64,000 nucleotides of DNA from Bacillus sp. FJAT-28004 (GTDB lineage Bacteria; Bacillota; Bacilli; Paenibacillales; Paenibacillaceae), in NCBI RefSeq assembly GCF_001280845.1, contig NZ_LGHP01000003.1:280526-344525 (forward strand), given 5' to 3'. A program made the position numbers and the translations under genes. The notes beneath the pieces are model-generated. The model had not been told where the DNA came from, searched no databases, and saw only the letters and a program-made list of their open reading frames with translations. Below are positions 49,166 through 57,664 of this stretch, in pieces. Position 1 is the stretch's first letter, and every line of letters starts with the position of its first letter.

Positions 49166-49192
49166 AGCCTACCGTTATACGATAGGCGTTTT
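49166..49192. promoter_or_regulatory. Hairpin in the cotH leader
   Basis: GCCTACCG-TTATA-CGATAGGC (about 49168-49188) forms a near-perfect hairpin just upstream of cotH. On the minus strand it is followed by TTTATCTTTT, so it could attenuate cotH. The rest of 49193-49557 has no gene. CATACGGTA at 49384-49392 matches the sigma-K -10 pattern CATANNNTA and may serve cotB. Confidence 0.45.
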
Positions 49193-49557
49193 GATCTTTT
49201 TACTGTATTCAGCAAATGCCCAGATGGTCACGATTATTTAGTAAGGACTGCTTTCTGTACCCAAACTCCAAATACAAACTCCATTTTTTAGCAAAATGGT
49301 TCAACAGCCTATGAATATACTCTATTATCGTAAAGGTTAATTGCTCAATCTTTTATAAATAGATAGCAATCTAGTACCACTACCATACGGTATACATATA
49401 AATATATTACATTTCGTATCTCATGATAAATGGAGTGAATGATTGAAGGAGGGATGCGAAGCACCAAAACAATGTGCTGAAAATGAATAGGTCGTCAGGA
49501 CGTATTTGAAGACAGGCTACAGACAACAAACTATGAAATTATCGGAGGGATTTTTTT

Positions 49558-50253
49558 ATGAGTCTATGGTATAACAATCGTTATTCTACTGGTCAATCTG
49601 GTTCAAATGATTATAATCACCACAAAAGCGGAAGCAATGATAGTAACTTTGTTCAAAGCTTGGTAGGTAAAAATGTAAAGGTTAATCGCGGCGGTCCAGA
49701 ATCACTTCAAGGCAAGCTTCACTCCGTAAAAAGCGACTATCTTGTATTAGTCACAAATGAAGGTGTCGTTTATATTGCAAACAGCCATGTTAAGAGTGTT
49801 ACTGAAGTGGGAGGTAAAAATACAAGCGGCGGCAACAAAAGTGGAAACGGCAACAGAAGCGGTGGCCGCAATCTTGGGATTGTTAATGCGAACAATTTTA
49901 ATGGAGTCATTCGTGCGTTAAATCAAACCTTTGTCCAACTTAACTCAGGCGGACCAGAGAAAGTGGAAGGTTTTCTTGCACAAGCGGGTAATAGCTCAGT
50001 TTTGCTCGTAAACGGTAGAGAAGTTATGCAAATCCAAAACTTCCACATCAAATCAATTAAAGCAGCGGGCAACCAATCTGGCGGAAACAACAATAACAAA
50101 AACGAAAATAAAAACAACAACAAAAATGAAAACAAAAGCGACAACAAAAACGACAACAAAAACAAAAGCGACAACAAAAACAACAACAAAAACAAAACAC
50201 AAGGCAATCGCAGCGGCGGCAGAGGTAATGCAACACGTAGTTCAGTGAAATAA
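49558..50253 (+). CDS. cotB: CotB-type outer spore coat protein with an Asn/Lys-rich tail
   Basis: 231 residues. Two CotB repeat domains: FVQSLVGKNVKVNRGGPESL with GKLHSVKSDYLVLVTNEGVV and HVKSVTE, and a second with VQLNSGGPEKVEGFLAQAGN and NFHIKSI. Bacillus CotB ends in Ser/Lys-rich repeats phosphorylated by CotH. Here the tail (about 172-231) consists of NKNENK/DNKN-type repeats with few Ser, ending RSGGRGNATRSSVK. The start follows CGGAGGG. It is divergent from cotH and followed by a related gene. Assignment to the family is strong; one-to-one orthology is not proven. Confidence 0.85.
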   Translation: MSLWYNNRYSTGQSGSNDYNHHKSGSNDSNFVQSLVGKNVKVNRGGPESLQGKLHSVKSDYLVLVTNEGVVYIANSHVKSVTEVGGKNTSGGNKSGNGNRSGGRNLGIVNANNFNGVIRALNQTFVQLNSGGPEKVEGFLAQAGNSSVLLVNGREVMQIQNFHIKSIKAAGNQSGGNNNNKNENKNNNKNENKSDNKNDNKNKSDNKNNNKNKTQGNRSGGRGNATRSSVK

Positions 50254-50266
50254 GATTATTTGGCCT

Positions 50267-50296
50267 ATCGGGCAAAGGTTAGAGCTTTTGCCCGAT
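50267..50296 (+). terminator. Hairpin after cotB
   Basis: ATCGGGCAAA (50267-50276) / TTTGCCCGAT (50287-50296), a perfect 10-bp stem. Only a weak T-rich tail follows, so some read-through into the next gene is likely. Confidence 0.6.
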
Positions 50297-50331
50297 TATA
50301 CTATCTATCCGGATGAAAGGAGGTTGATCGC

Positions 50332-51003
50332 TTGAAAAACCGTCATCCGCTGCTGGATCGGCAGGTCGAATTGGAGATTTCAGGGAAAGCAGCGCCTATA
50401 CGTGGTAAATTGATCGAATTTGGTCAAGATATATTAGTGCTGCATAATGGAACACAATTTTTGTATATACCGCTTATTCACCTGCAGCAGCTTCGCATCT
50501 CATCGCGAGAAGAAGAAACTGAAGTGTACGAGGTACCAGATATGCCCTTCGAGCCCTATAACGAGCCCATCTCGTACCGCAAAATATTAATGAACGCGAA
50601 AGGTATGTTCTCTGAAGTTTACATTACAGGGAATCAATCCATTCATGGCTATTTGACAACGGTTATGAATGATTTCTTTGTCTTCTATTCTCCTGTCTAT
50701 CATACGGTAATCATATCACTTCATCATATGAAATATTTAATTCCGTATAATCCAAATGTAACTCCGTACACGTTAACGCCAGAACAATTCCCCCTCAAGC
50801 CATCCCCGTTAACCTTAGCAAGAACTTTTGATCAGCAACTGCGCAAATTAATCGGTGAATTCGTCGTGCTTGATCTAGGCGAAAATTCAAACAAAATCGG
50901 CGTTCTGAAAAACGTCGATCAAAGTATGATTGAGCTTGCGACTGTAAGTGGTAACCCCGTTTTCTTGCATTTTGATCATGTGAAGACGGTTCATATCCCG
51001 TAA
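50332..51003 (+). CDS. CotB-related spore coat protein
   Basis: 223 residues starting at TTG 50332 (AAAGGAGG upstream). It consists of small beta-barrel-like repeats: residues 8-52 (VELEISGKAAPIRGKLIEFG, QDILVLHNGTQFLYIPLIHL), 80-135 (MFSEVYITGNQSIHGYLTTV) and 165-223 (LIGEFVVLDLG... VFLHFDHVKTVHIP). Each repeat has the (G)xL...LVL..g...YIP..H...(I/V) pattern of CotB domains, as in the neighbouring gene. No low-complexity tail. Likely an outer coat component made with cotB. Confidence 0.7.
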   Translation: MKNRHPLLDRQVELEISGKAAPIRGKLIEFGQDILVLHNGTQFLYIPLIHLQQLRISSREEETEVYEVPDMPFEPYNEPISYRKILMNAKGMFSEVYITGNQSIHGYLTTVMNDFFVFYSPVYHTVIISLHHMKYLIPYNPNVTPYTLTPEQFPLKPSPLTLARTFDQQLRKLIGEFVVLDLGENSNKIGVLKNVDQSMIELATVSGNPVFLHFDHVKTVHIP

Positions 51004-51011
51004 GAAAGATG

Positions 51012-51054
51012 ACTATGCTTTAAGCCAATAAAGGGCTTAAGCATAGTTTTTTTT
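51012..51054 (+). terminator. Terminator of the cotB unit
   Basis: ACTATGCTT (51012-51020) / AAGCATAGT (51039-51047) with inner TAAGCC/GGGCTTA pairing, then a run of seven to eight T. Confidence 0.9.
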
Positions 51055-51137
51055 GAATCTTTTAAATAAATGAATGGCAGGATGCATTTAGATGCGTGGA
51101 TCTGGAAACATTATCTTTGGAAGGAAGTGACAAGAAT

Positions 51138-52265
51138 ATGAAAGTGAAACCATTTGGTATTTTACCCTCTATGTTAATGATGGTGTTGTCAGTTGGGCTT
51201 GTTAATCATGTTCTCGTAGTGCCTTTACTGCTTGATGCTGCTAAGCGTGATGCATGGCTTTGTGTGATTTTTGGTCTTGTAATTGTTCTTCCATGGGCGT
51301 TTTTTACTATTTATGGAATAATAACGCGTATGGACGGAACACCGCTTGATCAATGGTTATTGCAGCTCCTACCGCGATTTTTGGTTTGGATTATGATGAG
51401 CATTTTTCTGCTAATACAGTTTTTTATTGCTTTTGAATCGCTTATTATTACAGCTTCTTGGACTGCGACAACCTATTTGCCCAATACACCCTCCATCGTC
51501 GTTTGTACGGTGTTTCTAGGACTTTGCATGTTTGCATCGGTCTCTGGGCTTCGAACGATTGCTTATGTAAGCTGCATACTATTGCCAATTGTTGTGCTGT
51601 TAGGAGATTTTGTTATGTCTGCGAACATGCCACACAAAGATTATCACTATTTGCTGCCGCTGTTTGAGAACGGGATGAGCCCAGTCATGAAAGGCATTTA
51701 TTATGTGTTAACCTCGTCATGCGAGATTTTTGGATTCATGTTTATTCAGCATCATATTCACGGAAAATTCAAAAGATGGCATTTCATCGTGCTTGTACTG
51801 TTCTTATCCTTACTGACACTTGGCCCTGTAATGGGTGCGATTGTAGAATTTGGACCAGTAGAAGCAGATAAAATGCGTTATCCTGCTTTTTCGCAATGGA
51901 GACTAGTCTCCATCGGAAATTATTTTGAACATGTTGATTTTTTCGCTATTTTCCAGTGGATGTCTGGCGCACTTATTCGGTTAGCCATTTCGATTCACAT
52001 TTTATCTGAGTTTTGGCCATTGCGACGTCTAAAATGGAAATGGGTTTCACCGACTGTACTGGGCGCGATCATTTTAGTCATCTCGGGCGCTGGCATCAAA
52101 AATATGCTTGAGGTAAGGACCGTATTACATACATCTTTTCAGTACACGGGCGTTGTCGTTATCGTCTTAACGATAATCATTTGGGTCGTGTCGTTACTTA
52201 GAAAAAAACAAGGAGATCAGAAAAGAGCAGCCATTATCGGTTCCGAGGAGGCAGAGCAGTCATGA
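51138..52265 (+). CDS. Spore germinant receptor subunit B (GerAB/GerKB permease family)
   Basis: 375 residues from ATG 51138 (AAGGAAGTG nine bases before; GTG 51096 has no site). About ten membrane helices and the architecture of endospore germination permeases of the APC superfamily. The B subunit sits in the inner spore membrane and binds the nutrient germinant. It is first in an operon B-A-C, the reverse of the A-B-C or A-C-B orders usual in Bacillus. It overlaps the A-subunit gene by 4 bp. Germinant unknown. Confidence 0.85.
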   Translation: MKVKPFGILPSMLMMVLSVGLVNHVLVVPLLLDAAKRDAWLCVIFGLVIVLPWAFFTIYGIITRMDGTPLDQWLLQLLPRFLVWIMMSIFLLIQFFIAFESLIITASWTATTYLPNTPSIVVCTVFLGLCMFASVSGLRTIAYVSCILLPIVVLLGDFVMSANMPHKDYHYLLPLFENGMSPVMKGIYYVLTSSCEIFGFMFIQHHIHGKFKRWHFIVLVLFLSLLTLGPVMGAIVEFGPVEADKMRYPAFSQWRLVSIGNYFEHVDFFAIFQWMSGALIRLAISIHILSEFWPLRRLKWKWVSPTVLGAIILVISGAGIKNMLEVRTVLHTSFQYTGVVVIVLTIIIWVVSLLRKKQGDQKRAAIIGSEEAEQS

Positions 52266-53716
52266 TTCATGATGAATGGAATGGAGAGACAGATCAAAAT
52301 GATATTTCGCTAGATCAGTTAAGGAAAAATTTGAAAGACTGTCATGATGTCATTGAATATAAGCTTACACTCAATGTAGATGGACCAATGGAAGTTGTTT
52401 TATTTTATTGCGATGGATTAATCGACAATCAACAATTGCAATTAGGCTTGCTGCCACTGTTGGAGAAATGGGCTGAGCAATTCAGATCGACACTAGCTAC
52501 GGAGCAAGGTGAAAAACATAAACCGAGCATGCTATTTAGTAAAGTCCAGCCGGGAGACAATGGCAACTACTTATATTCGCGTCTTTTTTCGGGCAGCGTC
52601 ATTTTATCGTTTGCCAAAATAGAAGGGTTATTCGAATTTGATATAGCTAACCAACCGGGCAGGAGTCCGGAAGAATCGACGATGGAAGTATCGATCAGGG
52701 GACCGCGCGATGGATTCGTTGAGCAGCTTTCAACGAATGTTGCGTTAGTTCGCATGCGGCTAAAAACACCAGATATGCATGTGGAATATCGCAAGATCGG
52801 TACCGAATCTTTGACGGATGTTGCATTAATTTATATGGAAGGCAAAGCTGACGCCAAGCTTATAAAGGAAGCGAAAAGGAGATTAGATAACATTGATATC
52901 CCCGCTCTAGTCGGAGGAAGCCAACTGGAGGAGCTTTTATCCGACCGGCGCTTATCCTTGTTTCCGCTTGTTGAATATGTAGGACGACCAGATTATGTCG
53001 TTCAATCCTTGCTGCGAGGTAGGATAACGATAATGGTCGACGGATCACCTTCTGCAATCATTGCTCCAGGAAATCTGTTGCTGCTGATCAAATCGCCGGA
53101 GGATGCACATTTACCGTATTATTATGTTTCATTAGAACGACTGCTACGTCTAGTTGGACTAATATTGTCCATTTGTTTGCCGGGCTTCTGGATAGCACTG
53201 TCGGCTTTCAATACGGACCAAATTCCGTTTACACTGCTAGCCACCATTACGATGTCACGAATCGGCCTGCCGCTGTCAGCTACGATGGAGATGTTTCTGA
53301 TGTTAACGATGTTCGAGCTGTTTCGCGAAGCTGGGATAAGGCTCCCGAGAGCAGTAGGCCAAACGGTGTCGGTCGTAGGTGGACTGATTGTAGGGGATGC
53401 AGCCATCCGTGCGGGAATGACTTCGCCGACTATGCTTGTGATGGCCGCGGTCACAGCCGTATCAACTTTTACTCTCGTTAATCAGTCATTAACTGGTTCG
53501 GTCAGCTTAATTCGCTACCTTATCCTCATTTTTTCTTCTGTACTAGGCATTTTTGGGTTTTTTATCGGAAGTTTTGCTGTTCTCATTTACATGTGCACTC
53601 TTGAATCATTTGGGCGTTCTTACTTATATCCGCTTGCGCCGCTGCGCTTTAAGGAACTTCTGCCAGCGCTTATACAGATGCCGTGGAAGCTTAAGAGTAC
53701 ACGGAGGAATAAATGA
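52262..53716 (+). CDS. Spore germinant receptor subunit A (GerAA family)
   Basis: 484 residues. Hydrophilic N-terminal domain (about 1-240) with QPGDNGNYLYSRLFSGSVIL, a block typical of GerA-type A subunits, and the conserved SLRGRI-like LLRGRITIMVDGSPSAIIAP. Four to five membrane helices follow in the C-terminal half (LSICLPGFWIALSAFNTDQI, GGLIVGDAAIRAGMTSPTML). Part of the tripartite germinant receptor. Both ends overlap neighbouring genes by 4 bp, indicating translational coupling. Confidence 0.92.
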   Translation: MIHDEWNGETDQNDISLDQLRKNLKDCHDVIEYKLTLNVDGPMEVVLFYCDGLIDNQQLQLGLLPLLEKWAEQFRSTLATEQGEKHKPSMLFSKVQPGDNGNYLYSRLFSGSVILSFAKIEGLFEFDIANQPGRSPEESTMEVSIRGPRDGFVEQLSTNVALVRMRLKTPDMHVEYRKIGTESLTDVALIYMEGKADAKLIKEAKRRLDNIDIPALVGGSQLEELLSDRRLSLFPLVEYVGRPDYVVQSLLRGRITIMVDGSPSAIIAPGNLLLLIKSPEDAHLPYYYVSLERLLRLVGLILSICLPGFWIALSAFNTDQIPFTLLATITMSRIGLPLSATMEMFLMLTMFELFREAGIRLPRAVGQTVSVVGGLIVGDAAIRAGMTSPTMLVMAAVTAVSTFTLVNQSLTGSVSLIRYLILIFSSVLGIFGFFIGSFAVLIYMCTLESFGRSYLYPLAPLRFKELLPALIQMPWKLKSTRRNK

Positions 53717-54888
53717 TGGTTGCTGCATGGTTTGAAGGATGGTGTCGCCTATGGCGGAAGGGTATAGCACTGATTTGTATTTTGGTCATGTCAGCACTGC
53801 TGCAGGGCTGCTGGGATGAGGTCAATTTGCAGGATGTGAGCTATATTTCAGCATTCGGCATCGATTATATAGATGGCCATTACGAGATTTATGGACAAAC
53901 GATTAAATTTGGGCTCATTGCGAAAACCGAATCTCTTCAACCTGATCCAAACCCGGTTTGGATCGGAAAAGGGGAGGGAGATACCGTATTGCTTGCGGTA
54001 AATGATCTAGCTCGGTCTGGACAAACGATTTTGAGCTTGGAGCATCTGAAAACGGTTATCGTGCAGGAGAGGGCGATGATCAAAATCAATGATATTATGG
54101 ATGGGCTGAATCGTCAACGGGCATCCCGGTATACTTCTTTGATTTTCGGAACAAAAGCGCCAATTGAAAAGATTTTTACAAGCGATACCTTTTTCGATCA
54201 ATCTCCGCTTAACAGTATTATGTATATGCCGGGTCCTCTCGACAGTCAAAGGAGCTTCATTCGTCCTTATGCTATGCAGTTAGCTGTACAGACTCTGAAT
54301 GAGCCGGCCATGTTAACCACTCTCCCTGCTTTGAATGCTAATCAAGAATATTGGAAGCGGAAGAAACAGGCGCTGCAAATTCAGTTAATAGAAGGGATAT
54401 TCGTATTCAAAGATCACCAATATCTTGGTTATCTCACGGAGACGGAAGCTTCTGGGCTCAGATGGGTTGATCCTGAATTCAAGCATTTTATGTTGAAAGC
54501 GGAAGGGAAACAAGGGAAATCGGCAATATCCATCACTTCTTCCAAAAGCCGATTGCAGGCAAGCTTTAAAGAAGGCAAGCCTTATTTTGCGTTAAAGGTG
54601 CGTCTGGAAGGAAATGTAGCTGAAATGGATGGCAGCATGCAGGAACAAGAAATTGTCTCATCAATTGAAACGCGGATCAAGCAGGAGATCGAGAATACAT
54701 TTCGCATAGGGCTCACGAAGAAAATAGGGTTTTTCCATCTGGAGCATCATTTGTATCGTTACCATCAAGCATTTTGGCAACAGGCATGTAAGGGAACGAA
54801 TTGGCTTCCAAAGCCGGATCAGTTAAAAATAGAGGTGGATTTTCAATTGATTCATACCGGCAATTTCGATTTAAATATAGGCACATAA
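53713..54888 (+). CDS. Spore germinant receptor lipoprotein subunit C (GerAC family)
   Basis: 391 residues. Basic N-region and lipobox LLQGC (Cys33), followed by WDEVNLQDVSYISAFGIDYI; the (C)W(D/N)..e(L/I) start is the GerC hallmark. Conserved parts include TILSLEHLKTVIVQERA and the C-terminal region with IETRIKQEIENTFRIG. It is anchored on the outer face of the inner spore membrane and needs lipidation for receptor function in Bacillus. It completes the B-A-C operon. Confidence 0.92.
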   Translation: MMVAAWFEGWCRLWRKGIALICILVMSALLQGCWDEVNLQDVSYISAFGIDYIDGHYEIYGQTIKFGLIAKTESLQPDPNPVWIGKGEGDTVLLAVNDLARSGQTILSLEHLKTVIVQERAMIKINDIMDGLNRQRASRYTSLIFGTKAPIEKIFTSDTFFDQSPLNSIMYMPGPLDSQRSFIRPYAMQLAVQTLNEPAMLTTLPALNANQEYWKRKKQALQIQLIEGIFVFKDHQYLGYLTETEASGLRWVDPEFKHFMLKAEGKQGKSAISITSSKSRLQASFKEGKPYFALKVRLEGNVAEMDGSMQEQEIVSSIETRIKQEIENTFRIGLTKKIGFFHLEHHLYRYHQAFWQQACKGTNWLPKPDQLKIEVDFQLIHTGNFDLNIGT

Positions 54889-54976
54889 ATAAAGGGAAAT
54901 TAGCTCATAATACGTTAGGCACGAAACAAATGGACCAAATAGTGCTTTCGAACCAAGTTAAGAGGAGGAAGACCAT

Positions 54977-55201
54977 ATGATTCAGCCAATGACGGCGAAA
55001 GAGCTGGAGTACATTGCGGACTCCATGTCTAACGAGGATTTATTAATTAAGCAATGTGCAACGCTTGTTGCTACGGGTACTACGCCAGCGCTCGTAAATT
55101 TATGTTCTCAAATGATTCAAACACATCAGCAGCATTACGATTCTTTGCTGCATGCCATCTCGCACCATCAGCAAATGGCTCCGACACAGCCGCAGCAATA
55201 A
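54977..55201 (+). CDS. Small helical protein next to cotF-like gene (possible coat protein)
   Basis: 74 residues from ATG 54977 (AAGAGGAGG upstream). MIQPMTAKELEYIADSMSNE, then LIKQCATLV and a His/Gln-rich C-terminus (HQQHYDSLLHAISHHQQMAP). The pattern of an EYI(A/S)DSMSNED...LLKQC block is seen in short CotF-related proteins. It lies 88 bp after gerC-type and 45 bp before the cotF-type gene, consistent with sporulation expression. Likely a coat or spore-core associated helical protein. Confidence 0.7.
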   Translation: MIQPMTAKELEYIADSMSNEDLLIKQCATLVATGTTPALVNLCSQMIQTHQQHYDSLLHAISHHQQMAPTQPQQ

Positions 55202-55246
55202 TGAAATTCAGTAGGAAATAAAAAAATGTTTAGGAGGTCAGTCATT

Positions 55247-55645
55247 ATGCATCAGCAACAACAAAAGCAGTCGATATTGACTGAGGAAGATTTGGCCGGT
55301 ACGATCCTTGCTGATTTAAAAAGAGTCGTTCGCGAATATGTAACAGCGGCAACGGAGTCCACTTGTCCTGATATTCGCCAGCTATTTACGAAATTAACAG
55401 ACAGCACATTGGCTCTTCAAGGTCAGCTGTTTAATGCGATGAATCAAGCGAATATGTATAATACATCATCGCCTGCGCTTCGTCAGGAGCTCGACAAGCA
55501 AGCGAAGCAATATCAACAAACCAAGCAAAAAACGAACCAGTTTTTGCAGCAAAATCTAGGGCAGCAACAAAGCCAAACGATGTATACGCCGCAAATGCAG
55601 CAGTCCGGCCAATATCAACAAGGCTCACAAACGCATTACATGTAA
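55247..55645 (+). CDS. cotF: CotF-family spore coat protein
   Basis: 132 residues from ATG 55247 (AGGAGGT eight bases before; the upstream in-frame start has none). The core ILTEEDLAGTILADLKRVVR, EYVTAATESTCPDIRQLFTK and LFNAMNQANMY is the CotF ferritin-like helical domain. The C-terminus is Gln-rich (QQNLGQQQSQTMY, QQSGQYQQGSQTHYM), which may favour cross-linking in the coat. With the 74-residue gene upstream it forms a probable two-gene unit. The symbol is assigned by family. Confidence 0.82.
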   Translation: MHQQQQKQSILTEEDLAGTILADLKRVVREYVTAATESTCPDIRQLFTKLTDSTLALQGQLFNAMNQANMYNTSSPALRQELDKQAKQYQQTKQKTNQFLQQNLGQQQSQTMYTPQMQQSGQYQQGSQTHYM

Positions 55646-55672
55646 AGACCCCTTAGGGGTCTTTCGTTTTTA
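55644..55672 (+). terminator. Terminator of the cotF unit
   Basis: AAAGACCCC (55644-55652) / GGGGTCTTT (55656-55664), a perfect 9-bp stem with a three-base loop, then CGTTTTT. The stem overlaps the stop codon. Confidence 0.85.
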
Positions 55673-55733
55673 TAAGGAAAAGGAAGGTTGAGCAGTATTT
55701 ACATATCATGCTAATATTTCACCGTCAGAAGAG

Positions 55734-55766
55734 CTGAAGCCGTCCATATAAAGGCTTCGGCCTTTT
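55734..55766 (+). terminator. Second hairpin terminator upstream of the Lrp-family gene
   Basis: CTGAAGCC (55734-55741) / GGCTTCGG (55753-55760) followed by CCTTTT. It lies between cotF and the regulator gene. Confidence 0.6.
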
Positions 55767-55843
55767 ACACTTTGATTGCGCGAGATTCAAAAAAGTTGTA
55801 AAATATTCTTTATAATTGCAGTTGTACTGGAAGGAGCAATACT

Positions 55844-56335
55844 ATGACCGAATTACAGATGAAAGTGCTTGAACTACTGCAGGAAGACGCGCGTAGGGAT
55901 GCTGATCTAATTGCAACCATGCTAGCCGTAACGACCGAGGAAGTGAAGCAAGCAATCGCCGAGCTTGAGAAAGACCATATTATCGTAAAGTATGCGACAG
56001 TCGTAAACTGGAGCAAGATTGACGACCAGAAGGTAACTGCACTTATTGAGGTACAAATTACACCAGAACGCGGTCGCGGATTCGAAGGAATCGCCGAGCG
56101 CATTTATTTATATCCAGAAGTAAAATCAGTTTACCTGATGTCCGGCGCGTACGATTTGCTCGTTGAGGTTGAAGGAAAAACCTTGAAAGAGGTTGCCTCT
56201 TTTGTATCGAATAAACTATCGCCGATTGACGCAGTATTATCGACAAAAACATTTTTTATTTTGAAAAAATACAAACAAGACGGCATTATCTTCGAGGAGC
56301 ATGAAGGTGATCATCGGTTGATGGTTTCGCCGTGA
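55844..56335 (+). CDS. alaR: Lrp/AsnC-family regulator (AlaR-like)
   Basis: 163 residues. N-terminal helix-turn-helix (LQEDARRDADLIATMLAVTT, EEVKQAIAELEKDHII) and C-terminal RAM/Lrp effector domain (VTALIEVQITPERGRGFEGI, VYLMSGAYDLLVEVEG). GAAGGAGC precedes ATG 55844. It is followed 16 bp later by an aminotransferase gene. B. subtilis has the same pair, alaR-alaT (formerly yugG-yugH), in which the regulator activates alanine transaminase expression. The symbol follows that synteny and family match. Confidence 0.85.
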   Translation: MTELQMKVLELLQEDARRDADLIATMLAVTTEEVKQAIAELEKDHIIVKYATVVNWSKIDDQKVTALIEVQITPERGRGFEGIAERIYLYPEVKSVYLMSGAYDLLVEVEGKTLKEVASFVSNKLSPIDAVLSTKTFFILKKYKQDGIIFEEHEGDHRLMVSP

Positions 56336-56351
56336 AAAAAGGGTGATGGCA

Positions 56352-57572
56352 ATGATTAAAGATGAAGAGAAACAACCCACCACACCTGTGCAGCGTCAAT
56401 CGATGGCTGATTATTTGTCCCCGCTCGTTCGGGGCATCAAACCGTCGGGAATCCGTCGGTTTTTTGATTTAGTCAGCACGCGCAAGGATGTTATAACATT
56501 AGGAGTAGGCGAACCCGATTTTGTTACGCCATGGCATGTCCGGGAAGCTGCTGTATATGCGCTTGAAATGGGGAAAACGCAATACACGTCAAACGCAGGT
56601 ATGCCTGAGCTGCGCGAAGCAATCGGGCAATACTTAAACGATCAATTTGCCGTGCCTTATAACCCTGCGAACGAAATTTTAGTAACGGTTGGCGGCAGTG
56701 AAGCAATCGATCTTGCACTTCGTGCGTTTATTGCGCCAGGCGATGAAATATTGATTCCTGAGCCTTGTTATATTTCCTATTCACCGATTACAGCGCTCAC
56801 GGGAGGAAAGCCTGTTGGCATTGAAACGTTCGCCAAGGATGAGTTTAAGCTGAAGGCCGAGTCGCTTCAAGCGGTAATTACGCCAAAATCCAAAGTACTT
56901 ATTTTATGTTATCCAAGCAACCCAACAGGCGGCACCATGACTTATGAGGATTGGCTGCCTATCGCCAAGCTAGTGGAAGAGAATGATCTGATTGTTATTT
57001 CTGATGAGATCTATGCGGAGCTTACTTACGGCTCGAAGCATGTAAGTTTTGCAGCGATGCCGGGGATGAAGGATCGGACCATTCTCGTGAGCGGCTTCTC
57101 GAAAGCCTTCGCGATGACAGGCTGGCGGATGGGTTATGCTTGCGGTCATCCCGATCTTATTGCAGCAATGCTGAAAATTCACCAGTATACGGTCATGTGT
57201 GCTCCGATTATGGCACAATATGCGGCGCTGGAAGCACTTCAACATGGTTTGGAAGAGAAGGACCGCATGGTGGAGGCTTACAATCAGCGTAGACGTCTTG
57301 TTGTAAAAGGTTTTAGAGAGATCGGACTTGATTGCCATGAGCCTCAGGGTGCATTTTATGCATTTCCTTCGATAGTATCCACAGGCTTAACGAGTGAAGA
57401 GTTCGCACAGCGTCTGCTCGATGAAGCGAATGTTGCAGCCGTTCCCGGCGATGTATTCGGTCTAGGAGGCGAAGGCCATCTTCGCTGCTCCTATGCGACT
57501 TCTGTCACGAACCTGACTGAGGCGCTTGAACGTATAGGCGGCTTCGTTCATCGATTGAAGCAAGAAGGGTAA
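56352..57572 (+). CDS. alaT: Class I/II aminotransferase (AlaT-like alanine transaminase)
   Basis: 406 residues from ATG 56352 (AAAGGGTG at the right distance; the GTG and ATG before it lie within or too near that site). PLP features: YTSNAGMPELREAI, GGSEAIDLALRAF, NPTGGTM, SDEIYAELTYG, and the Lys in VSGFSKAFAMTGWRMGY. Substrate-binding Arg near the end (LRCSYATS). Pairing with an Lrp-type regulator matches AlaR-AlaT of B. subtilis, so alanine-pyruvate transamination is the likely reaction; aromatic or aspartate substrates cannot be excluded. Confidence 0.88.
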   Translation: MIKDEEKQPTTPVQRQSMADYLSPLVRGIKPSGIRRFFDLVSTRKDVITLGVGEPDFVTPWHVREAAVYALEMGKTQYTSNAGMPELREAIGQYLNDQFAVPYNPANEILVTVGGSEAIDLALRAFIAPGDEILIPEPCYISYSPITALTGGKPVGIETFAKDEFKLKAESLQAVITPKSKVLILCYPSNPTGGTMTYEDWLPIAKLVEENDLIVISDEIYAELTYGSKHVSFAAMPGMKDRTILVSGFSKAFAMTGWRMGYACGHPDLIAAMLKIHQYTVMCAPIMAQYAALEALQHGLEEKDRMVEAYNQRRRLVVKGFREIGLDCHEPQGAFYAFPSIVSTGLTSEEFAQRLLDEANVAAVPGDVFGLGGEGHLRCSYATSVTNLTEALERIGGFVHRLKQEG

Positions 57573-57586
57573 TCTAGCGCCTTTAA

Positions 57587-57622
57587 AAACAGCAGGTCAG
57601 GAGCGTATCCGACCTGCTGTTT
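57587..57622 (+). terminator. Hairpin after alaT
   Basis: AAACAGCAGGTC (57587-57598) / GACCTGCTGTTT (57611-57622), a perfect 12-bp stem. Only a short T tract follows, but the stem is strong. Confidence 0.75.
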
Positions 57623-57664
57623 GCATGAATACAGATGAGCGGATGAAAAAAGGAGGCAAGGCCG

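Noticed and set aside
49923-50275. Phe/Leu/Cys-rich antisense frames opposite the cotB tail
   Set aside because: Direct reflection of AAC/AAA-rich low-complexity coding on the other strand.
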